Notes: generated by a model from the letters alone, not told the origin. A DNA stretch of 64,000 nt from DASTCZ01 sp963704455 (GCA_963704455.1 OY969905.1:186001-250000), one strand, 5' to 3'; numbered from the stretch's first letter, positions 1-9,125 are shown. Numbers and translations are program-made.

Positions 1-1
1 C

Positions 2-331
2 GAACAACTGGTCGCTGCGCATGGCCGGCCTTTTTTTGTGAAGATTGACGTCGAAGGTTATGAGGTAAATGTATTGCGCGGCATGAAGCACCCGGTCCCG
101 TATCTTTCATTTGAGGTGAATCTGCCGGAATTTGAAGCGGAAGGACTGGAGTGCGTCCAGTTGTTGGGACGCTTGGCTGCAGATGGGAAGTTCAACTATG
201 CAGTTGATTGTCAGCAGGGCCTCGTTCTACAACGATGGCTTTCCGCCCAGGAATTTTCGGGCGTGCTCGACGAGCGCACCGAAGAGAGCATCGAAGTGTT
301 CTGGAAAACATCTTTGCCAACTAGCAGGTAA
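2..331 (+). CDS. FkbM family methyltransferase, C-terminal part (cut by window edge)
   Basis: The reading frame is open from the first bases to a TAA at 329-331, so this is the 3' end of a gene that starts upstream. The visible 109 residues open with a segment reading FVKIDVEGYE followed by VLRGM, which is the conserved core of FkbM-type SAM-dependent methyltransferases; the acidic residues there belong to the active-site region of the family. Such enzymes O-methylate sugars or secondary metabolites. It lies 12 bp before a glycosyltransferase on the same strand, so it probably belongs to the same glycan operon. The N-terminal SAM-binding part is outside the window, so the substrate cannot be judged. 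Confidence 0.8.
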   Translation, partial: EQLVAAHGRPFFVKIDVEGYEVNVLRGMKHPVPYLSFEVNLPEFEAEGLECVQLLGRLAADGKFNYAVDCQQGLVLQRWLSAQEFSGVLDERTEESIEVFWKTSLPTSR

Positions 332-343
332 CCGAGGGTAGCA

Positions 344-1600
344 ATGGCGACGTGTGTTTCGGATTTGAAGACCCCAACCAAAAACGCCGGTGCTCCCACG
401 AACGAAGCGCCGACGCTGCCGTGTGAGATTAAAGTCGCTATACTCACCGGCGGCATTGACAAGCACTATACGACCAGCCTCGCCATGGCGCTCGTCTCAA
501 ATGGTGTGAGTTTGGATTTAATTGGTAGCGATGAGCTGGACAGCCCGGAAATGCATTCAACTCCCAAGTTGAACTTTCTCAATCTGCGGGGAGGAAAGAT
601 GGAATCGAGTCTGCCCAGGAAGTTGGTGGGCGTCTTGGTCTATTATTTGCGGCTGATGAAATATGCCGTGACAGCCAAGCCAAAAGTCTTTCACATATTA
701 TGGAACAACAAGTTCGAGTACTTCGATCGAACACTTCTGATGCTTTACTACAGGCTTCTTGGGAAAAGAATCGTTTTCACTGCTCACAACGTGAATTCAG
801 GTAAGAGGGACTCCAACGATTCGTTGTTCAATCGCTTTACGCTAAGAATGCAATACATGCTTGCCAATCATATCTTCGTTCACACGGAAAAAATGAAGGG
901 CGAGATCCTCCGGGATTTCCGAATTCTCGAGGCGAAAGTCTCTGTCATCCCTCACGGAATCAACAATTCTTGTCCAAACACTGATTTGACTCCCGCCCAA
1001 GCAAAGCAGCGGCTGGGCATCAGGGGTGGTGAGAAGACAGTCTTGTTCTTCGGCTCCCTCCGGCCATACAAGGGCTTGGAATATCTTGTTGACGCTTTTC
1101 TTCGACTTACGGAAACCCATCCCGAGTATCGGCTAATCATCGCCGGTGGGTGGAGGAAGGGGTCAGAGGAGTATTTGGAAAAAATTCAACGGACAATAGC
1201 TGGTCACGCCAATCGAGGACAGGTAATGCAGAAGGTTGAGCACATTCCAGATGAGGAAGCGGAAATATATTTTAAAGCCGCCGACGTCCTCGCATTGCCG
1301 TACACATACATCTTTCAGAGTGGTGTGCTTTTTGTCGCATATTGTTTTGGCTTGCCCGTAATCGCAACCGACGTGGGGTCCCTCAGAGAAGATATAGTCG
1401 AGGGCACAACCGGATTTCTATGTAAACCTTGTGATCCAGTCGATTTAACCCGGGTGATCGAGAAGTATTTTGAAAGTGACGTATTCAAAACCCTGGACCA
1501 CCGGCGACAAGAGATACGGGATTGGGCTAAAGCCCTGCATTCTTGGGACGTGATCGGCGAGAAGACGCGGGACGTCTATGCAGAATTGTTAGGGGCATGA
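344..1600 (+). CDS. Glycosyltransferase family 4 (GT-B fold)
   Basis: This 418-residue protein has the layout of GT4 retaining glycosyltransferases. The C-terminal donor-binding half begins near residue 228 with LFFGSLRPYKGLEYLVDAF, the typical strand plus phosphate-binding loop of the family. It is followed by a segment around residues 320-365 containing LPYTYIFQSGVLFVA and LPVIATDVGSLRE, equivalent to the nucleotide-sugar binding region. The N-terminal acceptor domain includes FTAHNVN. There is no signal peptide, so it is a cytosolic or membrane-peripheral enzyme. The start ATG has a GAGGGT ribosome site about 6 bp upstream. The stop overlaps the next start as ATGA. A role in adding a sugar, possibly the heptose made by the genes that follow, is inferred from position only. 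Confidence 0.85.
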   Translation: MATCVSDLKTPTKNAGAPTNEAPTLPCEIKVAILTGGIDKHYTTSLAMALVSNGVSLDLIGSDELDSPEMHSTPKLNFLNLRGGKMESSLPRKLVGVLVYYLRLMKYAVTAKPKVFHILWNNKFEYFDRTLLMLYYRLLGKRIVFTAHNVNSGKRDSNDSLFNRFTLRMQYMLANHIFVHTEKMKGEILRDFRILEAKVSVIPHGINNSCPNTDLTPAQAKQRLGIRGGEKTVLFFGSLRPYKGLEYLVDAFLRLTETHPEYRLIIAGGWRKGSEEYLEKIQRTIAGHANRGQVMQKVEHIPDEEAEIYFKAADVLALPYTYIFQSGVLFVAYCFGLPVIATDVGSLREDIVEGTTGFLCKPCDPVDLTRVIEKYFESDVFKTLDHRRQEIRDWAKALHSWDVIGEKTRDVYAELLGA

Positions 1601-2544
1601 CCAAAGTTGCATTCGTAACTGGCGCAGAGGGGTTTATCGGATCTTATTTGGTTAAATTCCTTCATACTAAGGGTTGGAAAGTAATCGGAGGATACCTTCA
1701 GGGCGGCGCCGGTGCCCGAAGGAGTTCGCCGAATCTTCAATTCATGAAATGTGATTTGCGAAACGGCCAGCGTATTTTGCGGCTTTTCCAAGAATACAAG
1801 CCAACCCACGTCTTCCACCTCGGAGCCAAGAGCGTACCCATTGATTCTTGGGCCGATCCGGTTGGAACTTTCGAGTCGAACATTTTGGGTTCGTTGAACT
1901 TGTTGGAAGCAGCGCGTCATATGAAGCGGCCGCCCGTTGTCGTTTCGGCTTGCTCAGGTGCGGAATATGGACATGTGCCAGAGTGGGCTGTTCCAGTTAC
2001 TGAGGATCATCCCCTTCGGCCGCTGCACCCGTACGGTATCAGTAAAGTATGTCTGGATCTGCTAGCAAGAGAGTATTTTGTGAATTATAAGATCCCGACA
2101 GTCAATCTGCGTCTTTTCAACACCATAGGCCCGGGAAAGACAAATGATGCGCCTTCGGATTTCGTGCGACAGTTGATTCGGATCAAGAAGGGCTTGCAAT
2201 CCCCCGTAATTGAAGCGGGGAACCTAAACCGGCGGCGTGCGTTCCTCGACGTAAATGACACGGTGCGCGGCTTCTACCTCGCCGCCCTAAGAGGGAAGCG
2301 AGGTGAGGCATATAACCTGTGCGCCGCAAGGACGCATGGAATCGGCGAAGTTTTGCGCACCGCAATCCGCCTTTCCCGAGTCAAGGCGAAAATTCTGGTT
2401 GTTCCTCGCTTGATGCGGTCGTCCGACGAGAAGATCATCTTCGGCAGCACGGAAAAATTCAGAAGGGACACCGGATGGAAGCCGAGGGTGTCGCTACAAC
2501 AGACTTTATCGTCCATGTTGGTGTATTGGGACCGAGTGCTGTAG
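1597..2544 (+). CDS. Rmd-like GDP-4-keto-6-deoxy-sugar reductase (extended SDR)
   Basis: An extended short-chain dehydrogenase of 315 residues. The N-terminus carries the Rossmann motif TGAEGFIGS and the active site has YGISK (YxxxK). Around the catalytic serine it reads CSGAEYG. Together with LRPLHPYG, FNTIGPG, DVNDTVRGF and TGWKPR this follows the pattern of GDP-6-deoxy-4-keto-mannose reductase (Rmd) more closely than the dehydratase Gmd, which has a STSE-type motif. I chose ATG 1597, which overlaps the previous stop as ATGA, over an upstream in-frame start at 1543 lying inside the glycosyltransferase gene. Next to the GDP-heptose genes it could reduce a GDP-6-deoxy-4-keto-heptose or -mannose. 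The matching 4,6-dehydratase is not in the window. Confidence 0.75.
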   Translation: MTKVAFVTGAEGFIGSYLVKFLHTKGWKVIGGYLQGGAGARRSSPNLQFMKCDLRNGQRILRLFQEYKPTHVFHLGAKSVPIDSWADPVGTFESNILGSLNLLEAARHMKRPPVVVSACSGAEYGHVPEWAVPVTEDHPLRPLHPYGISKVCLDLLAREYFVNYKIPTVNLRLFNTIGPGKTNDAPSDFVRQLIRIKKGLQSPVIEAGNLNRRRAFLDVNDTVRGFYLAALRGKRGEAYNLCAARTHGIGEVLRTAIRLSRVKAKILVVPRLMRSSDEKIIFGSTEKFRRDTGWKPRVSLQQTLSSMLVYWDRVL

Positions 2545-2567
2545 CTCGCGGCGGGCTCTGAAAACAA

Positions 2568-3332
2568 TTGAAAACAACAGCAAATCCGGAAAGGGAAAAC
2601 ATCAAAGCCGTTTTGCTAGTCGGCGGTATGGGTACGCGCTTGCGCTCGGTAGCGCCATCCACACCTAAGGCTCTCGTTTCAGTCGGAGAAAAGCCGTTTC
2701 TTGAATTGCTGGTCCGTCAACTAGCTTGTCAAGGAATTCGACGTTTAGTGATGTGCACGGGTTATCTGAGTGACCAGATCGAAACCGAGTTCGGTGACGG
2801 CCACTCCAGGGGCATTTCGATCGAGTACTCGAAAGAGCTGCAACCAGCCGGCACTGCCGGCGCTGTAAAACTCGCCCAACACTTACTTCGAGATGTTTCG
2901 GAATTTCTTGTAATGAACGGTGACTCGTTTCTGGAAATTAATCTCCATCAGCTAATTCAGTTTCATCATGAACACGACCGATTGGCAAGTATGGCTGTCC
3001 GGCGAGTGGAGAACGCATCGCGATTTGGAACAGTAAAGATGGATGCCCGCGGCCGCGTGATAGGTTTTTTTGAAAAAACCGGCAGCGATGCTCCCGGACT
3101 TGTGAATGCGGGCGTCTATGTGTTCGACCGCGCTGTTCTTCAGCACATACCGGAAGGGCCAGCCAGCATGGAGAGGGACGTTTTTCCTGGGTTACTCAAA
3201 CAAGGTATATACGCCTTAGAGCAATACGGGATGTTTATCGACATAGGTACTCCTGAAGACTTTGCCCGCGCTCAGCAGATTTGTGACCGGCTTTATGACG
3301 CTGCCTTGCACGGCCAACACTCTGGGTCTTGA
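2568..3332 (+). CDS. hddC: D-glycero-alpha-D-manno-heptose 1-phosphate guanylyltransferase
   Basis: A 254-residue sugar-nucleotidyltransferase. It has the N-terminal signature LLVGGMGTRL followed by PKAL, the metal and product site VMNGDSF, and VNAGVYVF in the sugar-binding half. These are features of the short RfbA/RmlA-type fold used by HddC, which transfers GMP to heptose-1-phosphate. Sequence alone fits a generic nucleotidyltransferase; the specific call rests on the adjacent gmhA, gmhB and hddA homologues, which together form the known GDP-heptose pathway. The most upstream usable start is TTG 2568, with only a weak ribosome site, and no later ATG leaves the nucleotide-binding loop intact. 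It is followed by 107 bp before gmhA. Confidence 0.85.
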   Translation: MKTTANPERENIKAVLLVGGMGTRLRSVAPSTPKALVSVGEKPFLELLVRQLACQGIRRLVMCTGYLSDQIETEFGDGHSRGISIEYSKELQPAGTAGAVKLAQHLLRDVSEFLVMNGDSFLEINLHQLIQFHHEHDRLASMAVRRVENASRFGTVKMDARGRVIGFFEKTGSDAPGLVNAGVYVFDRAVLQHIPEGPASMERDVFPGLLKQGIYALEQYGMFIDIGTPEDFARAQQICDRLYDAALHGQHSGS

Positions 3333-3439
3333 GAAAAAAGGAAGCCTAATTCGCGTCCGAACCCTCAGCGTAGAATTCAAAGAGAAGAATCAACGATGTG
3401 CTTTAGCCTTCCATTACGGCGCTCAGACATGGAGAGGGA

Positions 3440-4036
3440 ATGAAACAGACAGGTGACTATACGAATCGCGTAAACAAATTGATCGAAGCCTCGATTGCCA
3501 CGAAGCAGACCCTGCTCAGCAGTGCCGAAACGATTGCGACGATCGCCAAGGTCAGCGAAATCGTACTTTCCTCGTTCGAGCAAGGGCACAAGGTCTTTCT
3601 ATTCGGCAACGGCGGAAGCGCCGCGGATTCCCAACATATTGCCGCAGAGTTTGTGGGACGTTTCGCATTCGATCGGCCCGCCTTGCCCGCATTGGCCTTA
3701 TCCGTAAACACTTCCGCTGTCACCGCAATCGGAAATGATTACGGGTTCGATCAGGTTTTCTCGCGACAGATCGAAGCGCTGGGGCATGCGGGGGATGTCG
3801 CCATCGGCATATCGACCAGCGGTAATTCGCCGAATGTTCTTGGCGCCATGCCAATAGCTAAGAAGAAGGGAATACACACGGTCGCATTTACCGGCGCCAC
3901 TGGCGGCAAGCTCAAGAACGCTGTCGATCACTGCATTTGTGCGCCGTCCAAGGAAACCCCTCGCATTCAGGAGTGCCATATTCTGATCGGGCACATCATC
4001 GCGGAACTTGTGGAGGAGTCTCTTTTTCATGAATAG
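3440..4036 (+). CDS. gmhA: Sedoheptulose-7-phosphate (phosphoheptose) isomerase
   Basis: A 198-residue SIS-domain protein of the usual GmhA length (about 190-200). Key motifs are FLFGNGGSAADSQHIAAE (phosphate binding), ALSVNTSAVTAIGNDYG, GISTSGNSPN (SIS loop) and, near the C-terminus, QECHILIGHIIAE, which carries the active-site His. The family converts D-sedoheptulose 7-phosphate to D-glycero-D-manno-heptose 7-phosphate, the first step of both ADP- and GDP-heptose synthesis. The ATG is preceded by GGAGAGGG at a good distance. Its last 8 bp overlap the start of gmhB, indicating translational coupling. Confidence 0.93.
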   Translation: MKQTGDYTNRVNKLIEASIATKQTLLSSAETIATIAKVSEIVLSSFEQGHKVFLFGNGGSAADSQHIAAEFVGRFAFDRPALPALALSVNTSAVTAIGNDYGFDQVFSRQIEALGHAGDVAIGISTSGNSPNVLGAMPIAKKKGIHTVAFTGATGGKLKNAVDHCICAPSKETPRIQECHILIGHIIAELVEESLFHE

Positions 4037-4646
4037 GGCTGCATTTCTGGATCGCGACGGTGTGATCAATAGAAAGGCACCGACGCCGGATCAGTACATA
4101 ACGCGCTGGGAAGAAATCCAGATTCTTCCCGGTGCAGTTGAAGCTATCGCTCTGCTCAACCAAGCTGGTTTCCGAGTCATCGTAGTGACCAACCAGCGCT
4201 GTGTCGCTCACGGACTCATTACGGTCGCCGAGTTGGAGCGCTTGCATAAGCGATTGTGCGACAGTTTGGCAGGCGCCGGAGCCATCATCGACGCAGTTTA
4301 TTTCTGCCCGCACGAACTGCAGCCGCCTTGCAATTGCCGCAAGCCCCAACCGGGCATGTTGTTAGAAGCCGCGCGCACACATGAAATCGATCTGACCGTG
4401 TCATGGATGATCGGTGATTCCAACAAAGATATAGAGGCCGGCAGAAACGCCGGATGCAAGACAGCTCAATTGCTGAGTGAAAACGAAACTGGAAATGACA
4501 ACGCAGATGTGGTTGCGCAATCTCTGCTCGAAGCAACCGACCAGATACTCCGGCTGGAGAAAAACAGCGCCGATCGTCGTGCGATGGGTACCACGCAAAG
4601 TCATTACGGAGATTCCAGCACGGCGCGTGGAAATTGTGGCCGGTAA
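4029..4646 (+). CDS. gmhB: D-glycero-D-manno-heptose 1,7-bisphosphate phosphatase
   Basis: A HAD-superfamily phosphatase of 205 residues. Motif I is FLDRDGVIN at the very N-terminus (DxD nucleophile pair), motif II is VVTNQ, and the zinc-binding insert reads CPHELQPPCNCRKP, giving the Cys-x-His...Cys-x-Cys ligand set typical of GmhB. Motif IV is GDSNKDIEAG. The family removes the 7-phosphate from heptose 1,7-bisphosphate. I chose ATG 4029, which puts the catalytic Asp close to the N-terminus and overlaps gmhA by 8 bp, instead of a GTG at 4008. The last 35 residues or so after ILRLE look poorly conserved and may be a neutral extension. Confidence 0.92.
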   Translation: MNRAAFLDRDGVINRKAPTPDQYITRWEEIQILPGAVEAIALLNQAGFRVIVVTNQRCVAHGLITVAELERLHKRLCDSLAGAGAIIDAVYFCPHELQPPCNCRKPQPGMLLEAARTHEIDLTVSWMIGDSNKDIEAGRNAGCKTAQLLSENETGNDNADVVAQSLLEATDQILRLEKNSADRRAMGTTQSHYGDSSTARGNCGR

Positions 4647-4756
4647 TATTTGTACGCGCTGAAGATCACGATCGCGATGTTGTCGGTTCGGATTATGGTC
4701 GAGATTAATTACGAACGCGGCGCCGAGGCGCCGGCTTCTTACCGGAAGGTGAGCAC

Positions 4757-5821
4757 TTGATAATCACCAGCACTCCGCTTCGCATTTCATTTTTTGGTGG
4801 CGGCACCGATTATCCAATTTGGTACCGTGAGCATGGAGGGGCTGTATTGGCCACGACGATTGACAAGAGCTGTTTTATTACATGTCGACTCCTGCCGCCC
4901 TTTTTCGAGTACCACAGCCGCATTTCCTATTCGAAAGTCGAAAATGTTGTCAAGAATGAATCCATCGAGCACCCATCAGTGCGGGCGTGCCTTCAATTTC
5001 ATGGGATCGAGGAGGGCGTCGAGATTCACCATGTGGCCGACCTGCCTGCTCGAACCGGGTTGGGTACGAGTTCCGCGTTTACTGTAGGGCTCCTCCTGGG
5101 TCTCTATGCGCTCAAAGACCGGATGCGCGATAAGCACGCACTTGCCGCCGATGCGATACATGTGGAGCAGGATTTACTCAAAGAGGCCGTTGGCTCGCAA
5201 GATCAAGTATCCGCAGCGTATGGGGGCTTCAATCGCATCAACTTCCAAGCGGATGGCACGATTGAAATAAAACGACTTCTCACCGCGCAAAGCAGGCTGC
5301 AAGACCTGGAGCAACACCTGGCACTCTACTTTACCGGATTTTCGAGAATCGCGTCAGAAGTCGCCCAGGAACAGCTAAGAGTAACGCCTCAAAAAGAAAA
5401 AGAGTTGAGCATGATGCACCAACTCGTTAACGAGGCTGAGGCTGTTATGTCGAGCCCAACTTGCTCTCTGGATGATTTCGGTCGATTACTCCACGAGGCT
5501 TGGAAATTAAAGAGATCATTGACACAGAGAATCACGACCGCCGCCATCGATGAGATCTATGAGGCCGGCATCGGTGCCGGTGCTCTGGGAGGCAAGCTCC
5601 TCGGTGCGGGCGGAGGCGGCTTTATGCTGTTCTTCGTGCCACCCGAGCGCCGGGAGGCGTTAAGGGCGCGTCTGAAAAAGCTATTGTGCGTTCCATTTAA
5701 GTTCTCGAGTGCAGGAAGTCATGTCGTCGTATATGAACCGGAAGAGGCATATGACATATCACTCGCAAGAGAGCGGCACGAAATATATTCCATGCATGGC
5801 TCAACAGCGGAAAAGCAATAA
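4757..5821 (+). CDS. hddA: D-glycero-alpha-D-manno-heptose 7-phosphate kinase (GHMP kinase)
   Basis: A 354-residue GHMP-family kinase. Motif 1 is TPLRISFFGGGTDYP at the N-terminus, the ATP-binding motif 2 is PARTGLGTSSAF, and motif 3 is GGKLLGAGGGGFMLFF near residue 280. GGGTD and the length are characteristic of the HddA subgroup, which phosphorylates C1 of heptose 7-phosphate on the GDP-heptose branch, as opposed to the HldE enzyme of the ADP branch. The start is TTG 4757, with GGAAGGTGAG just upstream acting as ribosome site. It completes the set hddC-gmhA-gmhB-hddA. A 110 bp spacer separates it from gmhB and shows no other feature. Confidence 0.9.
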   Translation: MIITSTPLRISFFGGGTDYPIWYREHGGAVLATTIDKSCFITCRLLPPFFEYHSRISYSKVENVVKNESIEHPSVRACLQFHGIEEGVEIHHVADLPARTGLGTSSAFTVGLLLGLYALKDRMRDKHALAADAIHVEQDLLKEAVGSQDQVSAAYGGFNRINFQADGTIEIKRLLTAQSRLQDLEQHLALYFTGFSRIASEVAQEQLRVTPQKEKELSMMHQLVNEAEAVMSSPTCSLDDFGRLLHEAWKLKRSLTQRITTAAIDEIYEAGIGAGALGGKLLGAGGGGFMLFFVPPERREALRARLKKLLCVPFKFSSAGSHVVVYEPEEAYDISLARERHEIYSMHGSTAEKQ

Positions 5822-5978
5822 AGTAGCCCGCTGGATTGCAAACCGCATTCGAAAAAGCATCTTAATCCACTGATCAAAATACAGATGGTGCGATTCAGCT
5901 AAGCCGCCGAAGCACAAAGCGCAACAATCAAGGCTGGATTGAATATCCGCACTTTCGCAGGAATGACAAATACACCCC

Positions 5979-7028
5979 ATGAATGAAAACAATCAAATTA
6001 TCGGTTTTGACGATCCAATATTGATCACGGGCTCGAACGGGTTCATCGGGTCTAGAGTCGTTGAGACGTTGCTCCGAGCTGGATACTCCAATCTCCGGTG
6101 TTTCGTACGACCCTCGAGCAATTTGACCCGTCTGAAGGCCAACATCGCTCGCTTCCCAAATGCGCGCGTCGAGGTGATGCCGGGGAATCTGCTGTCCCGT
6201 GAGGACTGCGCAAAAGCGGCAAAAGGTGTAACTGTGATTTATCACCTGGCTGCGGGAATTGAGAAGACCTTTCCAGGATCATTCATGAATTCCGTGGTCA
6301 CCACAAGAAACCTGCTCGATGCAGTGGTGCGGTTTGGGGCCCTGCGGCGTTTCGTGAACGTCAGCTCATTCGCGGTTTATTCAAATTGGAAGATTGAGCG
6401 CGGAGGACCACTCGACGAAACGTGTGAGCTGGAAAGCAAGCCTGTTGAGAGGAACGAGGCCTATACTTACGCAAAGCTGAAGCAAGACGAGCTGGTCCTG
6501 GACTACGCCAAAAAGCACGGCCTTCCCTACGTCATCCTGCGCCCCGGGGCAGTCTACGGTCCAGGTGCAAGCCAGCTCACCTCAAGAGTAGGAATTGATA
6601 CCTTCGGTGTTTTTCTTCACCTTGGAGGTTCGAATCAGATCCCGTTGACTTATGTAGATAATTGCGCCGAAGCAATAGTTCTCGCCGGTTTGAAACCAGG
6701 AATCAACGGCGAAGTATTCAACATCGTCGATAGTGACCTGCCTAGCAGTCGGAAGTTCCTGAGGATGTACAAGAAGCACGGCAAGAACTTTAGGTCCATC
6801 TTTGTCCCCTATCCGGCTTTTTTCCTTCTCTGTTGGCTCTGGGAATCATATTCCAAATGGTCGAAGGGGCAACTGCCGCCCATTTTCAATCGACGAAGAT
6901 GCGCGACCTATTGGAAAGGGAATAGATATTCGAACAAGAAGTTGAAAAGTCGGCTTGGGTGGACGCAAGCCGTCCCTTTTTCGGAAGGATCCAAGCGGTA
7001 CTTCGAATACATCAAGGAGAAGGGCTAG
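5979..7028 (+). CDS. NAD(P)-dependent epimerase/dehydratase (extended SDR)
   Basis: A 349-residue extended SDR. The Rossmann motif is ITGSNGFIGSR near residue 12. The catalytic region reads VSSFAVY and then YTYAKLKQDE, giving a Ser and a YxxxK pair, and LRPGAVYGPG follows. Such proteins act on nucleotide-activated or lipid-linked sugars, or as 3-beta-hydroxysteroid-like dehydrogenases. The sequence does not fix the reaction. It is 3 bp upstream of a Gfo/Idh/MocA oxidoreductase and shares the strand with the heptose cassette, so sugar modification is the likely role. The 157 bp before it contain no recognisable site. Confidence 0.78.
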   Translation: MNENNQIIGFDDPILITGSNGFIGSRVVETLLRAGYSNLRCFVRPSSNLTRLKANIARFPNARVEVMPGNLLSREDCAKAAKGVTVIYHLAAGIEKTFPGSFMNSVVTTRNLLDAVVRFGALRRFVNVSSFAVYSNWKIERGGPLDETCELESKPVERNEAYTYAKLKQDELVLDYAKKHGLPYVILRPGAVYGPGASQLTSRVGIDTFGVFLHLGGSNQIPLTYVDNCAEAIVLAGLKPGINGEVFNIVDSDLPSSRKFLRMYKKHGKNFRSIFVPYPAFFLLCWLWESYSKWSKGQLPPIFNRRRCATYWKGNRYSNKKLKSRLGWTQAVPFSEGSKRYFEYIKEKG

Positions 7029-7031
7029 CCA

Positions 7032-8159
7032 ATGCTAAAAGTTGCGATCATCGGATGCGGCAAGATTGCCGACCGACACGCGGAGCAAATCCGCCTAGTC
7101 GCAGACTGTGAGATCGTGGGTGTCTGCGACAATGAAGAGCTCATGGCCAAGCAGCTGCAAGAGCGGCTGGGCGTTCCGGCGTACTTCACGGACGTGCGAG
7201 ATCTTCTCGATAAAGCCAAGCCGGATGTGGCTCACATCACTACACCGCCCCAAAGCCACTACCCTCTAGGCAAGATCTGCCTTGAGGCCGGATGCAATGT
7301 TTACATCGAAAAGCCTTTCACCGTGGAACTCTCTCAAGCTGAAGAGCTCATAGCCATTGCGGAGCACAGAAACCTCAAGGCTACAGTGGGCCATGACGCG
7401 CAATTCAGCGACGCGGCGCTTCGAATGCGGCAAATCGTCGGAACAGGCTATCTGGGCGGCCCTCCGATTCACATAGAGAGTTACCACTGCTATAGCCTTA
7501 GTGACCCCGGCTATGCCAAGTCGCTCTTGGGTGACAGCAATCACTGGATAAGGAAGTTGCCCGGTGGTCTAATGCAAAACAACATCAGCCACGGCATTTG
7601 CAAGATTGCCGAGTTTCTGCCGGGTGATTCCCCCGAACTTCTTGCTTATGGTTTCACGAGTCCCCTTTTGAAGAGCATTGGGGAGACGCAGATCATGGAT
7701 GAGCTGCGAGTTATCATCCACGACGGCCCCGTGACGGCTTACTACACCTTTTCCACGCAGATGAAACCCTCTTTGCACCAGCTTCGCTTGTATGGGCCGA
7801 AGAATGGTTTGATCCTGGATGACGATCAGCAAACCGTAATCAAAGTGAGAGGAACCGCCTACAAGAGTTATTTGGAGCAGTTTGCCCCACAGTGGGGTTA
7901 CGCCAAGCAGTACATCGGGAATTCCTGGGGAAATATGACGAAGTTCCTGAAAAGAGATTTTCACGGCGGCGCAAGAATGAGAGTCCTTTTCGAGAAATTT
8001 TATGACTCGATCTCGAAAGGCGCGGCGCTACCGATTCCTTATGCTGAAATCCTGCGAACTTCGCGGATTATGGATGACATTTTCACCCAGTTGAATGCGG
8101 CGAAGAACGCCATGAGGGCCGGACAAAGTGAAGAAGTTCTTGTGGAGGCCAAAAAGTAA
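7032..8159 (+). CDS. Gfo/Idh/MocA family oxidoreductase
   Basis: A 375-residue protein. The N-terminal Rossmann domain starts VAIIGCGKIADRHAEQI; the conserved EKP motif appears as YIEKPFTVE near residue 95. These are hallmarks of the glucose-fructose oxidoreductase/inositol dehydrogenase family. Members oxidise or reduce ring hydroxyls of sugars or nucleotide sugars using bound NAD(P). GHDAQFSDAALRM follows the EKP helix and HWIRKLPGGLMQNNISHG lies in the substrate-binding sheet. The stop TAA overlaps the next start by one base (TAATG), so it is translationally coupled to the GT2 gene. The exact sugar substrate is unknown. Confidence 0.85.
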   Translation: MLKVAIIGCGKIADRHAEQIRLVADCEIVGVCDNEELMAKQLQERLGVPAYFTDVRDLLDKAKPDVAHITTPPQSHYPLGKICLEAGCNVYIEKPFTVELSQAEELIAIAEHRNLKATVGHDAQFSDAALRMRQIVGTGYLGGPPIHIESYHCYSLSDPGYAKSLLGDSNHWIRKLPGGLMQNNISHGICKIAEFLPGDSPELLAYGFTSPLLKSIGETQIMDELRVIIHDGPVTAYYTFSTQMKPSLHQLRLYGPKNGLILDDDQQTVIKVRGTAYKSYLEQFAPQWGYAKQYIGNSWGNMTKFLKRDFHGGARMRVLFEKFYDSISKGAALPIPYAEILRTSRIMDDIFTQLNAAKNAMRAGQSEEVLVEAKK

Positions 8160-9094
8160 TGTCGGAAATGGACAAGAGCTCCAATCAAATCCCATACGTT
8201 CTGATCACCCCCGCTCACAATGAGGAAGGGTTCATCGAGAATCTGATTCAATCGGTGATAAATCAGACCGTCTTACCAACTAAGTGGGTGATCGTGAACG
8301 ATGGGTCGACAGACGCGACGGCGACCATAGTGGGCAAGTACCTCGCGAAACATCCATGGATGGAAATGGTTGAAGTGCCGAAACGCAAGGACCGAAGCTT
8401 CGCCAAAAAGGTCCATGCCTTCAACGTCGGGTATGAGCGAGTAAAGAATCTTGAATACGATGTCATCGGTTGCCTGGATGCGGATGTTTCATTTGATGAG
8501 GATTATCTTGAATTTCTCATGAGCAGATTCAGGGAGAATTCCCACCTTGGGGTCGGGGGAACAATTTTCAAACAGGATGGCTATAGTTCAGAAACGGACA
8601 GTTTTGAAGGCGAGAACCATGTGGCCGGTGGTTGCCAGCTTTTCCGGCGGCAGTGTTTTGAGGAGGTCGGCGGATATATCCCGAATAAGGATGGGGGGAT
8701 TGACTGGATTGCAGTTACGACCGCCCGGATGAAGGGATGGAAGACTCAATCATTTCGAGAGAAGTCGTTCTTCCATCACCGAAGTTTGGGAACGGCAGAG
8801 CGCTCGCAAATGGCCTCAACGTTTTCGTACGGCGAGAAAGCTTACTATCTAGGTGGGCACCCGCTATGGGAGTTTTTCAGATTCGCTTATAGGTCAACAA
8901 AAAGGCCGTATCTGGTTGGCGGCATCGTATTGTATTCAGGATACCTGTCGGCTTTCTTGCGCCAGATGAAACGGCCTGTTTCAAATGAACTCATGGAGTT
9001 TCATCGCAAAGAACAGATGCAAAAACTGAAAGCAATTCTCAAGTCCTTGGTTAAGTACAGGCGGCTAGACAGTTTCCGGGTCACGCCGAATTAG
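8159..9094 (+). CDS. Glycosyltransferase family 2
   Basis: A 311-residue GT-A fold enzyme. It begins with ITPAHNEEGFIENLIQSV, the standard GT2 N-terminal strand and helix, followed by IVNDGSTD and the DxD-type metal site CLDADVSFDEDYL near residue 105. Further along, GGCQLFRRQCFEEVGGY and DGGIDWIAV fit the acceptor side of the family. No multi-span membrane domain is seen, so it is not a processive synthase. It starts by a one-base overlap with the oxidoreductase. It probably builds the repeat unit of the surface glycan or glycolipid made by this locus. Confidence 0.85.
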   Translation: MSEMDKSSNQIPYVLITPAHNEEGFIENLIQSVINQTVLPTKWVIVNDGSTDATATIVGKYLAKHPWMEMVEVPKRKDRSFAKKVHAFNVGYERVKNLEYDVIGCLDADVSFDEDYLEFLMSRFRENSHLGVGGTIFKQDGYSSETDSFEGENHVAGGCQLFRRQCFEEVGGYIPNKDGGIDWIAVTTARMKGWKTQSFREKSFFHHRSLGTAERSQMASTFSYGEKAYYLGGHPLWEFFRFAYRSTKRPYLVGGIVLYSGYLSAFLRQMKRPVSNELMEFHRKEQMQKLKAILKSLVKYRRLDSFRVTPN

Positions 9095-9125
9095 TCCACC
9101 CTTGGGTCCGAACGAGTCCATTTCA

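Noticed and set aside
1543..1596. Upstream extension of the Rmd-like gene
   Set aside because: The extra 18 residues lie inside the glycosyltransferase gene and precede the conserved SDR N-terminus; the ATGA overlap start is better.
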